Origin: Pseudomonas sp. 30_B
GTDB lineage: Bacteria; Pseudomonadota; Gammaproteobacteria; Pseudomonadales; Pseudomonadaceae
DNA: 64,000 bases
Reading direction: 5' to 3'
Assembly (NCBI RefSeq): GCF_017491605.1
Contig: NZ_JAFGYY010000008.1
Coordinates: 1-64,000, forward strand
The notes beneath the pieces were generated by a model. The model made no database searches, was not told the origin of the DNA, and worked only from the letters and a program-made list of their open reading frames with translations. Shown here in pieces: positions 8,410-16,738 of this stretch. Position numbers and translations under genes: made by a program. Each line of letters opens with the position of its first letter. Position 1 is the first letter of the stretch.

Positions 8410-8431
8410 TTGTATACGAAGTTGTGTACAA
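8410..8431. promoter_or_regulatory. Inverted repeat upstream of the Tsx-like channel gene
   Basis: TTGTATAC-GAAGTT-GTGTACAA: 8-base arms with one mismatched pair, 109 bases before the gene start. The arms resemble TTGTNNACAA-type operators of GntR/FadR-family regulators. Function inferred from shape only. Confidence 0.4.
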
Positions 8432-8540
8432 GTTTTTCTTGCAATGTCGTCAATTCGCCATTAGAACCCTTTCCTGTCACCGGCCGCAGCGCGAACTGCG
8501 GCACGCGGGCCCCATAACAAAAACAAGATTGAGGTGCAGC

Positions 8541-9461
8541 ATGTTTCCAACCGTGTTGGCGCCAGCGGCCACTGAAGCCGCCCGCCTCCAACCGCGTTCC
8601 AGCCGCCGCCTGAGCAACGGTCGCTGGCTCGCCCTCGGCACCGCGCTGATCGTCGCCCCCTGGGGCGTGGCGCAGGCCGATGATGGTCGTATTTTCGAGT
8701 GGACCAGCAATACCCTCGGGTACCGCTACGGCAAGGACTTCACCAACCCGAACAACCCGAACTACATCAGCAAGAACATCTTCAGCTTCAGCCACGCGGA
8801 CGGTTACCGCTACGGCAGCAACTTCTTCCACCTGGACGTGCTGGAATCCGACAACAACGATCCGCGCAAGGGCACCAATGAGGGCAGCAGCGAGGTCTAC
8901 GGGGTGTTCCGCAGCCAGCTGTTCGCCTCACGGGTACTCGACACGCCGCTGGGCACGGGGCTGGTGAAGGACTACGCCTTCACCTTCGGCTTCGATGCCA
9001 GCCGCAACAACAACCGTGGCTCGGCGAAGAAGCGCGCCCTGGTGTTCGGCCCGACCCTCAAGTTCAACAGCCCCGGCGTACTGGACCTCTCGCTGTTCTA
9101 CTACCGCGAGAAGAACCACTCGGGCATCCCCAACGTGAAGCACCCCGACCACACCTTCGACGCCACCTACATGGTCAACCTGACCTGGTTGCGGCCGTTC
9201 CAGCTGGGCGACCACGGGGCGAAGTTCCAGGGCTTCATGAACTACACCGGGGAGAAGGGCGAGGACTACAACGACAACGACACCGCGCCGGAAACCCTGG
9301 TCCGCACCTCGCTGATGTTCGCCACCCTGCCGGGCACCAAGCGCCAGCCGAACTTCTGGGTCGGCGTGGGCTACGAGTACTGGCACAACAAGTTCGGCGT
9401 GGACGGCGGTCGCGGTACCCGTACCTCGACGCCGACGGTGAACCTGGAGTTCACCTTCTAG
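8541..9461 (+). CDS. Tsx-like outer-membrane channel protein
   Basis: 306 residues. The start at 8541 is set by GAGG at 8531-8534. A hydrophobic export signal (LALGTALIVAPWGVAQA, about 31-47) precedes a mature part beginning DDGRIFEW. The mature protein has alternating short beta strands rich in Tyr/Phe/Trp, turns such as NPNNPNY, and ends in LEFTF with terminal Phe, as expected for an outer-membrane barrel. It resembles the nucleoside-specific channel-forming (Tsx/OmpK) family. The signal peptide is long for the family. It stands alone as a transcription unit with an operator-like repeat upstream and a terminator at 9591-9620. Substrate not determined. Confidence 0.82.
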   Translation: MFPTVLAPAATEAARLQPRSSRRLSNGRWLALGTALIVAPWGVAQADDGRIFEWTSNTLGYRYGKDFTNPNNPNYISKNIFSFSHADGYRYGSNFFHLDVLESDNNDPRKGTNEGSSEVYGVFRSQLFASRVLDTPLGTGLVKDYAFTFGFDASRNNNRGSAKKRALVFGPTLKFNSPGVLDLSLFYYREKNHSGIPNVKHPDHTFDATYMVNLTWLRPFQLGDHGAKFQGFMNYTGEKGEDYNDNDTAPETLVRTSLMFATLPGTKRQPNFWVGVGYEYWHNKFGVDGGRGTRTSTPTVNLEFTF

Positions 9462-9479
9462 CGTCGGGAGTGGCGGCGG

Positions 9480-9556
9480 TTCGCGAGCAAGCTCGCTCCT
9501 ACAGGGAGCGGCCCGCGCAGGACAAGCTTTTCGTAGGAGCGAGCTTGCTCGCGAAC
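9480..9556. repeat. Pair of inverted REP palindromes
   Basis: TTCGCGAGCAAGCTCGCTCC at 9480-9499 and its inverse (GTAGGAGCGAGCTTGCTCGC) at 9533-9552, the head-to-head arrangement typical of Pseudomonas REP doublets. Confidence 0.85.
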
Positions 9557-9590
9557 CCGCCCGGCACAATCCCACCGAAGGCACGCCCAT

Positions 9591-9620
9591 GAAAAAGCCC
9601 GGCATGAGCCGGGCTTTTTC
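9591..9620. terminator. Bidirectional terminator between channel gene and mliC
   Basis: GAAAAAGCCCGGC-atga-GCCGGGCTTTTTC: perfect 13-pair stem with A-run and T-run, able to end transcripts from both convergent genes. Confidence 0.92.
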
Positions 9621-9637
9621 ATGGGCGGGAAAAGAGG

Positions 9638-10015
9638 TCAGCTCTCCTTGCAGGCCACGCCATCCGCCGGTTCACCGCCCTTCCAGTCCTTGTACAGGGT
9701 GGCGTCCTGGCCCTTGGTCCACCACACGTACTGGCCGGCGGCGTACTTGGCGCCGGAGGCGGAGATGACATTGGCGAACACCAGGGTCGAGGCATCGGTC
9801 ACCGGCACCACGGCCAGGCTGTTGTCGCCCTTGTTCAGGTACTGGACGCCGAACTTGCGGCCGTCCTCGCACTTGTAGGAGACGCTGCGCGAATCCAGCT
9901 TGGCGTCGCCGGGCAGGACCAGCGCATCCACCTGCGGCGCCTTCTTCTCTTCGCCGCCACAGGCGACGAGCAGGACCGGCACGGCCGCCGCGAGCAGCCA
10001 ACGTGCTTTTTTCAT
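9638..10015 (-). CDS. mliC: MliC-family lipoprotein, C-type lysozyme inhibitor
   Basis: 125 residues from the ATG at 10013-10015. A lipoprotein signal with lipobox LVAC (Cys18) directs lipidation; no Asp follows the Cys, so outer-membrane sorting is expected. The mature MliC domain has the family pattern: YKCEDGRKFGVQY, SASGAKYAAGQYVWWTKG and a C-terminal VACKES whose Cys can bridge to the Cys in YKC. MliC binds C-type lysozyme and blocks its active site. Single gene facing the Tsx-like gene, separated from aroP by a hairpin. Confidence 0.93.
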   Translation of the reverse strand: MKKARWLLAAAVPVLLVACGGEEKKAPQVDALVLPGDAKLDSRSVSYKCEDGRKFGVQYLNKGDNSLAVVPVTDASTLVFANVISASGAKYAAGQYVWWTKGQDATLYKDWKGGEPADGVACKES

Positions 10016-10054
10016 GGGTTTCCCTCTGACGAAAAATGGCCCGGTCACTCTAGG

Positions 10055-10096
10055 AAAGGTCGGTCCGCGTGGTCAATCACACGCGGCCCGACCTTT
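10055..10096. terminator. Hairpin terminator between aroP and mliC
   Basis: AAAGGTCGG-t-CCGCGTG / CACGCGG-c-CCGACCTTT, 16 pairs with one mismatch. The outer A/T pairs give a short T-tract on either strand. Probably ends the aroP transcript (minus strand). Confidence 0.65.
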
Positions 10097-10116
10097 CGTA
10101 GGAGCAAGCCACCCTG

Positions 10117-11532
10117 TCAGTCGGCAAGGACCGCACCACGCTCGCCGTGCGCCGCCGGCTGACGCTTGAGGCGATAGCAGCCGTACATCACCAGCAGCCA
10201 CACCGGGATGGCGTAGACCGACACCTGGATGCCCGGGGTGAGCAGCATGACGCCGAGGATGAACACCACGAAGCCCAGGCACAGCCAGTTGGCCGTCGGA
10301 TAAGCCACGGCGCGGAAGACGGTGCGCTTGCCCTCGGCATCCATGCGTGCGCGGAACTTCAGGTGCGCCAGGCTGATCATCGCCCAATTGATCACCAGCG
10401 CGGCGACCACCAGGGACATCAGCAGCTCCAGCGCGCGCGCCGGCACCAGGTAGTTCACCAGCACGGCGAGGAAGGTCACCGCCGCCGAGACCAGCAGCGA
10501 GCGCACCGGCACGCCACGCTCGTCCACCTTGGCCAGGCCGCGCGGTGCGTCGCCCTGCTCCGCCAGGCCCACCAGCATGCGGCCGTTGCAGTAGGTGCCG
10601 CTGTTGTAGACCGACAGCGCGGCGGTCAGCACCACGAAGTTGAGGACATGGGCGGCGGTGCTGCTGCCGATCATCGAGAAGATCTGCACGAAGGGGCTGC
10701 CGCTGTACGCGTCGCCGGAGGCGTTGAGGGTCTGCAGCAGGCTGTCCCAGGGGGTCAGCGAGAGCAGCACGGTGAGCGCGCCGATGTAGAAGATCAGGAT
10801 GCGGTAGATCACCTGGTTGATCGCCTTGGGGATCACCGTCTTCGGCTGGTCGGCCTCCGCGGCGGTGAAGCCGAGCATCTCCAGGCCACCGAAGGAGAAC
10901 ATGATGATCGCCATGGCCATCACCAGCCCGCTGATGCCATTGGGGAAGAACCCGCCGTGGCTCCACAGGTTGCTCACCGCCGCCTGCTCGCCGCCGGTGC
11001 CGCTGGCCAGCAGATAGCAGCCCAGGACGATCATGCCGACGATGGCGGCGACCTTGATGATGGCGAACCAGAACTCCGCCTCGCCGAAGGCCTTCACGTT
11101 GAACAGGTTGATGGCGTTGACCACCACGAAGAACAGCGCGGCGGTGGCCCAGGTCGGCACGTCCGGCCACCAGTAGTGGATGTACTTGCCCACCGCGGTG
11201 AGTTCCGACATGCCCACCAGGATGTACAGCACCCAGCAGTTCCAGCCCGAGAGGAAGCCGGCGAAGCCGCCCCAGTACTTGTGCGCGAAGTGGCTGAAGG
11301 AGCCGGCGACGGGCTCCTCGACGATCATCTCGCCGAGCTGGCGCATGATCAGGAAGGCGATGAAACCGGCAATGGCGTAGCCGAGGATCATCGAGGGCCC
11401 GGCGGACTTGAGCACGCCGGCGGAACCGAGGAACAGCCCGGTACCGATGGCGCCGCCGAGGGCGATCAACTGGATATGGCGATTCTTCAGGCCGCGCTGG
11501 AGCTGGCCTGCGTGTTGAGTTTCACGCGTCAT
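10117..11532 (-). CDS. aroP: APC-family amino acid permease, AroP type
   Basis: 471 residues, about 12 membrane segments. The start MTRETQHAGQLQRGLKNRHIQ runs into the conserved LIALGGAIGTGLFLGSAGVL helix with the APC substrate-backbone motif GGAIGTGLF; the GYAIAGFIAFLIMRQLGEM segment is also typical. AroP imports phenylalanine, tyrosine and tryptophan by proton symport at the inner membrane. Its position downstream of hpd-maiA on the same strand fits delivery of substrate to the Phe/Tyr pathway; the 114-base gap with an inverted repeat (CGTCAC...GTGACG, 11534-11560) suggests its own promoter. Specificity among APC members is inferred. Confidence 0.88.
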   Translation of the reverse strand: MTRETQHAGQLQRGLKNRHIQLIALGGAIGTGLFLGSAGVLKSAGPSMILGYAIAGFIAFLIMRQLGEMIVEEPVAGSFSHFAHKYWGGFAGFLSGWNCWVLYILVGMSELTAVGKYIHYWWPDVPTWATAALFFVVVNAINLFNVKAFGEAEFWFAIIKVAAIVGMIVLGCYLLASGTGGEQAAVSNLWSHGGFFPNGISGLVMAMAIIMFSFGGLEMLGFTAAEADQPKTVIPKAINQVIYRILIFYIGALTVLLSLTPWDSLLQTLNASGDAYSGSPFVQIFSMIGSSTAAHVLNFVVLTAALSVYNSGTYCNGRMLVGLAEQGDAPRGLAKVDERGVPVRSLLVSAAVTFLAVLVNYLVPARALELLMSLVVAALVINWAMISLAHLKFRARMDAEGKRTVFRAVAYPTANWLCLGFVVFILGVMLLTPGIQVSVYAIPVWLLVMYGCYRLKRQPAAHGERGAVLAD

Positions 11533-11646
11533 GCGTCACCTGTTGTTTTTATCTGTGACGTGAATCGGCCGCCCGGCTTGTGGCTGGGCGGTTCGTATTG
11601 TGCAGAACGGGCAAGGCAAGGCTAAAGAGCGGTGGAACGGAAGGAC

Positions 11647-12288
11647 TTACTGGGCGTCAGGCTGCACCTCCGGAGCGGCCTGCTGGAAGGCTTCGAGGGA
11701 CTCGCAGCGCGCGGCAATGGCGAGCAGGCGCGGGCAGCCGGAGAGATCGCAGTCGAAGCGGCGGGCGTTGTACAGCTGGGGAATCAGGCAGGCCTCGAAA
11801 TAACCAGGGCGCTCGCCGAGGGACAGCGGGCCGGTCCAGCCGGAGACGCCCTTTTCCACCGCGTGCAGGCCAGTCTCGACCCAGTGGCGAATCCAGGCGT
11901 TCTTCGCCTCGTCCGCCACGCCCAGCGGACCGCTGAGGTACTGCAGCACGCGCAGGTTGTTCAGCGGGTGGATGTCGCAGGCGATGTGCAGGGACAGCGC
12001 GCGGACCTGGGCGCGTTGCAGCGCATCGCGCGGCAGCAGGCTCGGTTGCGGATGGGTTTCTTCCAGATATTCGAGAATGGCCAGGGACTGGGCGATGCGC
12101 GCGTCACCGTCCACCAGCAGCGGCACCAACTCCTGCGGGTTGAGCGCCTGGTAGTCGGCGGCGTGCTGCTGGCCGCCGTCCTTGACCAGGTGCACCGGCA
12201 CCTGGCGGTAGGCCAGGCCCTTGAGGCCGAGCGCGATGCGCACCCGGTACGCGGCGCTGGAGCGCCAGTAGGAATAGAGGGTCAGCAT
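11647..12288 (-). CDS. maiA: Maleylacetoacetate isomerase (zeta-class GST)
   Basis: 213 residues. Glutathione-dependent cis-trans isomerase that turns 4-maleylacetoacetate into 4-fumarylacetoacetate in tyrosine degradation. The N-terminal thioredoxin fold carries the zeta motif SSAAYRVRIALGLKG (about 9-23), and a cis-Pro segment NPQELVPLL and the EYLEETHP helix follow. It lies 51 bases downstream of hpd on the same strand, most likely one transcript. hmgA and fahA, the other enzymes needed, are not in this window. Confidence 0.94.
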   Translation of the reverse strand: MLTLYSYWRSSAAYRVRIALGLKGLAYRQVPVHLVKDGGQQHAADYQALNPQELVPLLVDGDARIAQSLAILEYLEETHPQPSLLPRDALQRAQVRALSLHIACDIHPLNNLRVLQYLSGPLGVADEAKNAWIRHWVETGLHAVEKGVSGWTGPLSLGERPGYFEACLIPQLYNARRFDCDLSGCPRLLAIAARCESLEAFQQAAPEVQPDAQ

Positions 12289-12339
12289 GGCGGCTCTCCG
12301 GCGCCGACCGCGAATGGGAGCGGTCGGCGCGAGTGACGG

Positions 12340-13425
12340 TTACTTGGTCTCGGAGATTACGCCACGGCGAATCTGGTCTTCCTCGATGGATTCGAACAGG
12401 GCCTTGAAGTTGCCCTCGCCGAAGCCCTGGTTGCCCTTGCGCTGGATGATTTCGAAGAAGATCGGGCCGATCACCGTGTTGGTGAAGATCTGCAACAGGA
12501 TGCCGTCGTCGCCCGGTGCGCCGTCGATCAGGATGTTCAGCTCACGCAACTGGTCCAGCGGCTCGCCGTGGCCGGCGACGCGGGAGTCGACCTTCGCGTA
12601 GTAGGTGTCCGGGGTGACCATGAAGTCCACGCCGTTGGCGCGCAGCTTGCGTACGGTTTCGTAGATGTCGTTGGTGGCCAGGGCGATGTGCTGGATGCCT
12701 TCGCCGTGGTATTCGCGGATGAATTCCTCGATCTGCGACTTGTCGTCGGCCGACTCGTTGATCGGGATGCGGATCTTGCCGCACGGCGCGGTCATCGCGC
12801 GGGACAGCAGGCCGGTGAGCTTGCCTTCGATGTCGAAGTAGCGGATTTCGCGGAAGTTGGCGATGCGCTCGTAGAAGCCGGACCAGACATCCATCTGGCC
12901 GCGCTTGACGTTGTGCGTCAGGTGGTCGATGGACAGCAGGCCGACGGCGTTGTCGTTGGCGCTGCGGCCTTTAATGAACTCGAAATCGACGTCATAGATG
13001 CTCTTGTCGCCATAACGGTCGACGAGATACAGCAGCGAACCGCCGATGCCTTCGACGCAGGGGATGTTCAACTCGCCGAAGTTGGCGTGGCTGCCCACCA
13101 GCTTGGCACCCTTGGACTCGACGTAGGCGGCGGCCTGGGCGGCGTTCTTCACCCGGAAGGCCATGGCGCAGGCGCTCGGGCCGTGCTTCTTGGCGAACTC
13201 GTGGACGTGACCGGTGGGGCTGCCGTTGAGCACGATGTTGATGTCGTTCTGCTGGAACAGGAAGACTTCCTTGGAACGGTGCTTGGCGGTCTCGGTGAAG
13301 CCCATGCCGGTGAACAGCTGGCGCAGTTGCTCGATGCCCTGGGCGTCGGGGGCGGTGAATTCGACGAACTCGAAGCCGTCGGTACCGATGGGGTTGTGCT
13401 GCTCGATCTTGGACACGGCGTTCAT
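12340..13425 (-). CDS. hpd: 4-Hydroxyphenylpyruvate dioxygenase
   Basis: 361 residues, normal for the bacterial enzyme. Converts 4-hydroxyphenylpyruvate, the product of PhhC, to homogentisate using Fe(II) and O2. The two-domain vicinal-oxygen-chelate fold is visible, with iron ligands in SIDHLTHNV, GIQHIALATNDI and IFFEIIQRKG, and the C-terminal gate helix NFKALFESIEEDQ. A strong ribosome site (GAGGAGG) precedes the ATG. A PhhR-box-like palindrome lies 187 bases upstream, linking it to the phh regulon. The divergent AraC gene at 13726 may also bear on its expression. Confidence 0.97.
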   Translation of the reverse strand: MNAVSKIEQHNPIGTDGFEFVEFTAPDAQGIEQLRQLFTGMGFTETAKHRSKEVFLFQQNDINIVLNGSPTGHVHEFAKKHGPSACAMAFRVKNAAQAAAYVESKGAKLVGSHANFGELNIPCVEGIGGSLLYLVDRYGDKSIYDVDFEFIKGRSANDNAVGLLSIDHLTHNVKRGQMDVWSGFYERIANFREIRYFDIEGKLTGLLSRAMTAPCGKIRIPINESADDKSQIEEFIREYHGEGIQHIALATNDIYETVRKLRANGVDFMVTPDTYYAKVDSRVAGHGEPLDQLRELNILIDGAPGDDGILLQIFTNTVIGPIFFEIIQRKGNQGFGEGNFKALFESIEEDQIRRGVISETK

Positions 13426-13611
13426 CCGGCCTCCTCATTGTCGTTATCGGCTGGTACGGCGCGGGCCGTCCAGGCGTCTGGAATGCCTTCATCTCAACCG
13501 TCCGCGCCCCTTCGGACAAGCCACCCCCACGCCGCGCCACCCTGCCCGGCCCTGGCTGCGCGGCAAGAAAACCTTACGCCGGGCAAAGCCCCCTGCGGCG
13601 TGCCGCCGCAC

Positions 13612-13629
13612 CGTAAAGAATTCGTTACA
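13612..13629. promoter_or_regulatory. PhhR/TyrR-box-like palindrome between hpd and the AraC gene
   Basis: CGTAAA-GAATTC-GTTACA matches TGTAAA-N6-TTTACA at 10 of 12 arm positions with exact spacing. It lies in the 300-base hpd/AraC divergent region (13426-13725), in which I see no other clear element. PhhR control of hpd is known in Pseudomonas; that this is its site is inferred. Confidence 0.6.
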
Positions 13630-13725
13630 ATGCGGTGTGCCAGCGTGCCACCGCGTGCAACCCAGCTCGCCAGCGAACGCGGCCTGCGGCTACCATGCGG
13701 CGCATCTCCACCGCCGAATCCCGCC

Positions 13726-14493
13726 ATGGCCCGCGCCGCTCCCCCCGATTTCGACGCCACCACCGCGTCCCTCCGTGCCCTGGCCCGCAGCTACCCGCGT
13801 AGCCTGCACATCGAGCCGCACTCCCACGACTGGGGGCAGGTGCTCTATGCGATGTCCGGGGTGATGTGGGTGGAGACACCGCAGGAAGCCATGCTGGTGC
13901 CGCCCAACCGCGCCGTCTGGCTGCCACCGCAGGTGCCCCATGGCATCCGGGTGGTGAGCGAGTTGCAGATGCGCAATATCTACCTGCGGCCCGGCACCGC
14001 CGATTCGCTGGGCGAGCAGGTGCAGGCCTTCGAAGTCGGCGGCCTGCTGCGCGAGCTGATCGTGCACCTGGTCGAGCACGAGCGCGAACCGGACACCGAC
14101 TATTACCAGGCGCTGTCGCAGCTGGCCGTGCTGGAGCTGCAACGGGCCCGCAGCCTGTTGCTGCGCGTGCCGCTGCCGGATGAGTCCGACCGCCGCCTGC
14201 TGAATCTCTGCCTGGCGGTGATGGCCGAGCCGTCCCAGGAAATCCCCTTCGAGCAGCACGCCGCCGACGCCGGCGCCAGCGTGCGCACCCTCGCCCGGCT
14301 GTTCCAGCGCAGCCTGGGCATGGGCTTCGCCCAATGGCGCCGGCAGGTGCAGCTGGCAACCGCGGTGGCGCAGTTGAGCGAGGGGCTGCCGGTGGGGCAG
14401 ATCGCCCATGCACTGGGGTATCAGCCGGGGAGCTTCAGCGAGATGTTCAGGCGGGAGTTGGGGGTTTCGCCGTCGGAGTATTGCGGGAGGTAG
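13726..14493 (+). CDS. AraC-family regulator with N-terminal cupin
   Basis: 255 residues from the ATG at 13726 (MARAAPPDF); an in-frame ATG at 13628 is possible but overlaps the PhhR-like box. The N-terminal cupin shows HIEPHSHDWGQVLYAMSG and the AVWLPPQVPHGI segment typical of the sugar/metabolite-sensing AraC group. The C-terminal DNA-binding part has HAADAGASVRTLARLFQRSLG and IAHALGYQPGSFSEMFRRELG. It diverges from hpd, which could be a target or just a neighbour. The effector cannot be told from sequence. Confidence 0.85.
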   Translation: MARAAPPDFDATTASLRALARSYPRSLHIEPHSHDWGQVLYAMSGVMWVETPQEAMLVPPNRAVWLPPQVPHGIRVVSELQMRNIYLRPGTADSLGEQVQAFEVGGLLRELIVHLVEHEREPDTDYYQALSQLAVLELQRARSLLLRVPLPDESDRRLLNLCLAVMAEPSQEIPFEQHAADAGASVRTLARLFQRSLGMGFAQWRRQVQLATAVAQLSEGLPVGQIAHALGYQPGSFSEMFRRELGVSPSEYCGR

Positions 14494-14535
14494 TCAATCT
14501 GCAGGGGCGCCTGATGCGTTATTCGCCTTGGTGCT

Positions 14536-14806
14536 TGGGTGTTTCTGCGCCGCTTCGGTGTGTGCTGAAAGATTTTGTTTCGCCCCCTCGGGCGAGTCAC
14601 TTTTCTCAAACGACGGATGGCCGCCCCCCAAAAAGTAACCAAAAGGGCTCGTCCCGACATCCGGCCCCGGCTTCGCCGGGGTCCCCTCGCTCCGGTATCG
14701 CTCCGAGGGTCGGCGTACAAGGGCCATCCATGGCCCTTTACGCCTCTCGCGGCATCCATGCCGCTCGCCCCTCTGCGCAATACCTCCACTCGGCCTCCTG
14801 ACGGGA
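14536..14806 (-). repeat. Structured interspersed repeat, copy B (inverted)
   Basis: Reads as copies A and C on the minus strand. Same architecture: outer stem 14694-14701/14777-14784 plus an inner GAGGG/CCCTC part, hairpin 1 at 14749-14764 (same sequence as A), hairpin 2 at 14712-14745 whose lower arms (GGCGTA/TACGCC) differ wholly from A and C yet still pair, the GAA-loop hairpin at 14665-14681, and the GTCGTTTG-loop hairpin arms at 14596-14605 and 14630-14639 with an enlarged loop. Lies with copy C and other repeats in the gene-free stretch 14494-15546. Confidence 0.85.
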
Positions 14807-14853
14807 CTCTGCACGCGCCTGATACTTTGGCTGCTTCATGCTGGATTGCTCTT

Positions 14854-14920
14854 CGTAGGATGGTGTGGAGCGAAGCGATACCCATCGCGGCGGATAACGC
14901 TGCGCGTTATTCGCCCTGCA
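14854..14920. repeat. Two-hairpin palindromic repeat
   Basis: CGTAGGATGGTGTGGAGCGA arm followed by a GGATAACGC/GCGTTATTC hairpin; inverse orientation of the element at 4804-4870. Confidence 0.7.
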
Positions 14921-14924
14921 CAAA

Positions 14925-15028
14925 CATCGCGGACAGAGTCCGCTCCTACGTAGGCGCGATGCGTTGGCATTCCCCTGTTTGAGAGGAGCCATCCGCGACA
15001 GATTTCGCGGATAAGATCCGCTCCTACG
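14925..15028. repeat. Two REP units in the repeat nest
   Basis: CATCGCGGACAGAGTCCGCT at 14925-14944 and TTTCGCGGATAAGATCCGCT at 15003-15022, in direct orientation, both ending CCTACG. Confidence 0.75.
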
Positions 15029-15040
15029 GGAGCGCAGCTC

Positions 15041-15076
<36 letters not shown>

Positions 15077-15108
15077 CTAAGACTTCCAGAGAAATATCCG
15101 CGCACTCC

Positions 15109-15370
15109 GAGCGCCCCTTCAGGAGGCCGAGTGGAATCGGAGTTTCAGGGGTTGAGCGACATGGATGTCGCGAGAGCCGCGATGGGCCAGGGATGGCCCT
15201 TCGCGGCGTGCCCCTGAAACTTCGATGGAGCGAGGGGAGTCTCGCGAAGCGAGACCCGGATGATGGGGCAAGACCTTTTGGTTCCTTTTGTGTCGTTTGA
15301 CAAAAGGGACTCGCCCGAGGGGGCGAAACAAAATCTCTCAGCACACGCCGAAGCGGCGCAGAAACACCCA
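15109..15370 (+). repeat. Structured interspersed repeat, copy C
   Basis: Closest to copy A but lacks ~60 bases between the three-way junction and the GAA-loop hairpin. Outer stem 15136-15151/15211-15226. Hairpin 1 (15156-15171) is GCGACAT-gg-ATGTCGC where A has GCGGCAT-gg-ATGCCGC, a compensated pair. The GAA-loop hairpin (15239-15255) is GTCTCGC/GCGAGAC where A has CCCGGC/GCCGGG. The GTCGTTTG-loop hairpin (15281-15310) is also fully changed but paired. The rest of 14494-15546 holds only repeats and I see no gene there. Confidence 0.87.
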
Positions 15371-15378
15371 AACAAAAG

Positions 15379-15405
15379 CATCGCGGACAGAGTCCGCTCC
15401 TACGA
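15379..15405. repeat. REP palindrome
   Basis: CATCGCGGACAGAGTCCGCT unit directly after structured repeat copy C. Confidence 0.75.
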
Positions 15406-15546
15406 AAGCCCCACCTGGCACACCTATCCAATCCGTCCGCCCCACATCTGTCCGATATTCCGAAGCCAATGACCGGCGCCAACCGGTCCCCCGCCCTAGA
15501 CTTCATACATCCCTCTTCAGCCGCCAAGCACCGCGCGGAGACCAGC

Positions 15547-15708
15547 ATGAGCTACCTGATTTCCCTGGCCATCGGCATCGCCGTCGGCCTGGCCTACCAC
15601 TTTCTCGATTTCCGCTCGCCGGCGCCGCCGCTGGTGGCGCTGATCGGCCTGCTCGGCATGCAGATCGGCGAGAACGCCATGCCACTGCTCAGCCGCTGGC
15701 TGCATTGA
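15547..15708 (+). CDS. XapX-domain (DUF1427) small membrane protein
   Basis: 53 residues beginning MSYLISLAIGIAVGLAYHFLD; the ATG at 15547 is preceded by GGAGACC at 15538-15544. Two hydrophobic segments (about 3-18 and 27-45) flank a PAPPLVALIGLLGMQIGE core that matches the XapX family of very short inner-membrane proteins of unknown function. An in-frame upstream ATG at 15469 is not supported. It lies 25 bases before a quinone oxidoreductase gene on the same strand, probably co-transcribed. Confidence 0.85.
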   Translation: MSYLISLAIGIAVGLAYHFLDFRSPAPPLVALIGLLGMQIGENAMPLLSRWLH

Positions 15709-15733
15709 CCACTCACAATTACGGACCCGTGCC

Positions 15734-16690
15734 ATGAAAGCCCTGCAATTCGACCGTACCGGCGACCTCGCCGCCCTGAGCTTCACCGAACTGCCCGACC
15801 CGGTGCCCGCCGCCGACGAGGTCCTGGTGGAAATCCACGCCGCCGGCCTCAACCCCAGCGACGTGAAGAACGTATTGGGTCGCTTCCCCTACACCACTGT
15901 CCCGCGCGTGCCGGGCCGCGACTTCGCCGGGACCGTGGTGAAAGGCCCGGCCGAGTTGCTGGGCAAGTCCGTCTGGGGCACCGGCAAGGGCCTGGGCTTC
16001 ACCCGCGATGGCAGCCACGCGCAACTGATGAGCGTGCCGGCCGGCGGCGTGGCGCTGATGCCCGAGCGCATGAGCTTCGCCCAGGCCGCCAGCTGCGGCG
16101 TGCCCTACACCACCGCCTGGGACGCCCTGGAGCGCAGCCAGGTGCGCGCCGGCACGCGCCTGCTGGTGATAGGTTCGGGCGCGGTTGGCGCTGCAGCCAT
16201 CGCCCTGGCCACGGCCCGTGGCGCCGAAGTGCTGGGCGCGGTGCGCCGCGCCGAGTCGCAAGCGGAGCTGCTGGCGCAGGGTATCCGGAGCATCCTGCTG
16301 GGCTCTGCCGAAGCGCTGCCTGCCCAGGTGGAAGAGCACTTTCCGGGCGGCGCCGAGGTGATCTTCGACACCACCGGCTTCTGGCTGCCGGCGGCGGTTG
16401 CCGCCCTGGGTACATTCGGTCGCATCGCCATCATCGCAGCGCCGGTGGATGGCCACGTGCACCTGCCGGCCCTGGCGCTGTACCGTCGTGGCGGCACGGT
16501 GGTCGGGGTCAATTCGCTGCTTTACGATCCGGTGGCCTGCGCCGGCATGCTGCGGGAGTTCGGCCAGTGGTTCGACGACGGCAAGCTACCGCTGCCCTCC
16601 GGCCTGCGCGAAGTGCCGCTGAGCGAGGGTGTGCAGCGTTACCGGGAGATCAATGAAGGGAGCAGCGAGAAGATCATTCTGGTGCCTTGA
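15734..16690 (+). CDS. Zinc-independent MDR-family quinone oxidoreductase
   Basis: 318 residues. Medium-chain dehydrogenase/reductase: GroES-like N-terminal part (LVEIHAAGLNPSDVKNVLGRFP), then an NADPH-binding Rossmann region with LLVIGSGAVGAAAIALATARG (about 139-159). The zinc-ligand cysteines of true alcohol dehydrogenases are missing, so quinone or enone reduction is more likely. Substrate unknown. Confidence 0.85.
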   Translation: MKALQFDRTGDLAALSFTELPDPVPAADEVLVEIHAAGLNPSDVKNVLGRFPYTTVPRVPGRDFAGTVVKGPAELLGKSVWGTGKGLGFTRDGSHAQLMSVPAGGVALMPERMSFAQAASCGVPYTTAWDALERSQVRAGTRLLVIGSGAVGAAAIALATARGAEVLGAVRRAESQAELLAQGIRSILLGSAEALPAQVEEHFPGGAEVIFDTTGFWLPAAVAALGTFGRIAIIAAPVDGHVHLPALALYRRGGTVVGVNSLLYDPVACAGMLREFGQWFDDGKLPLPSGLREVPLSEGVQRYREINEGSSEKIILVP

Positions 16691-16738
16691 TTGGCCGCAC
16701 GAGGCAGGTCATGCGCCCGCGCCGACCTGCCCCGCGAT

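Noticed and set aside
12568..13725. Plus-strand extension that would fuse ~386 codons to the AraC gene at 13726
   Set aside because: It runs antisense to hpd; the AraC family domain begins only after 13726.
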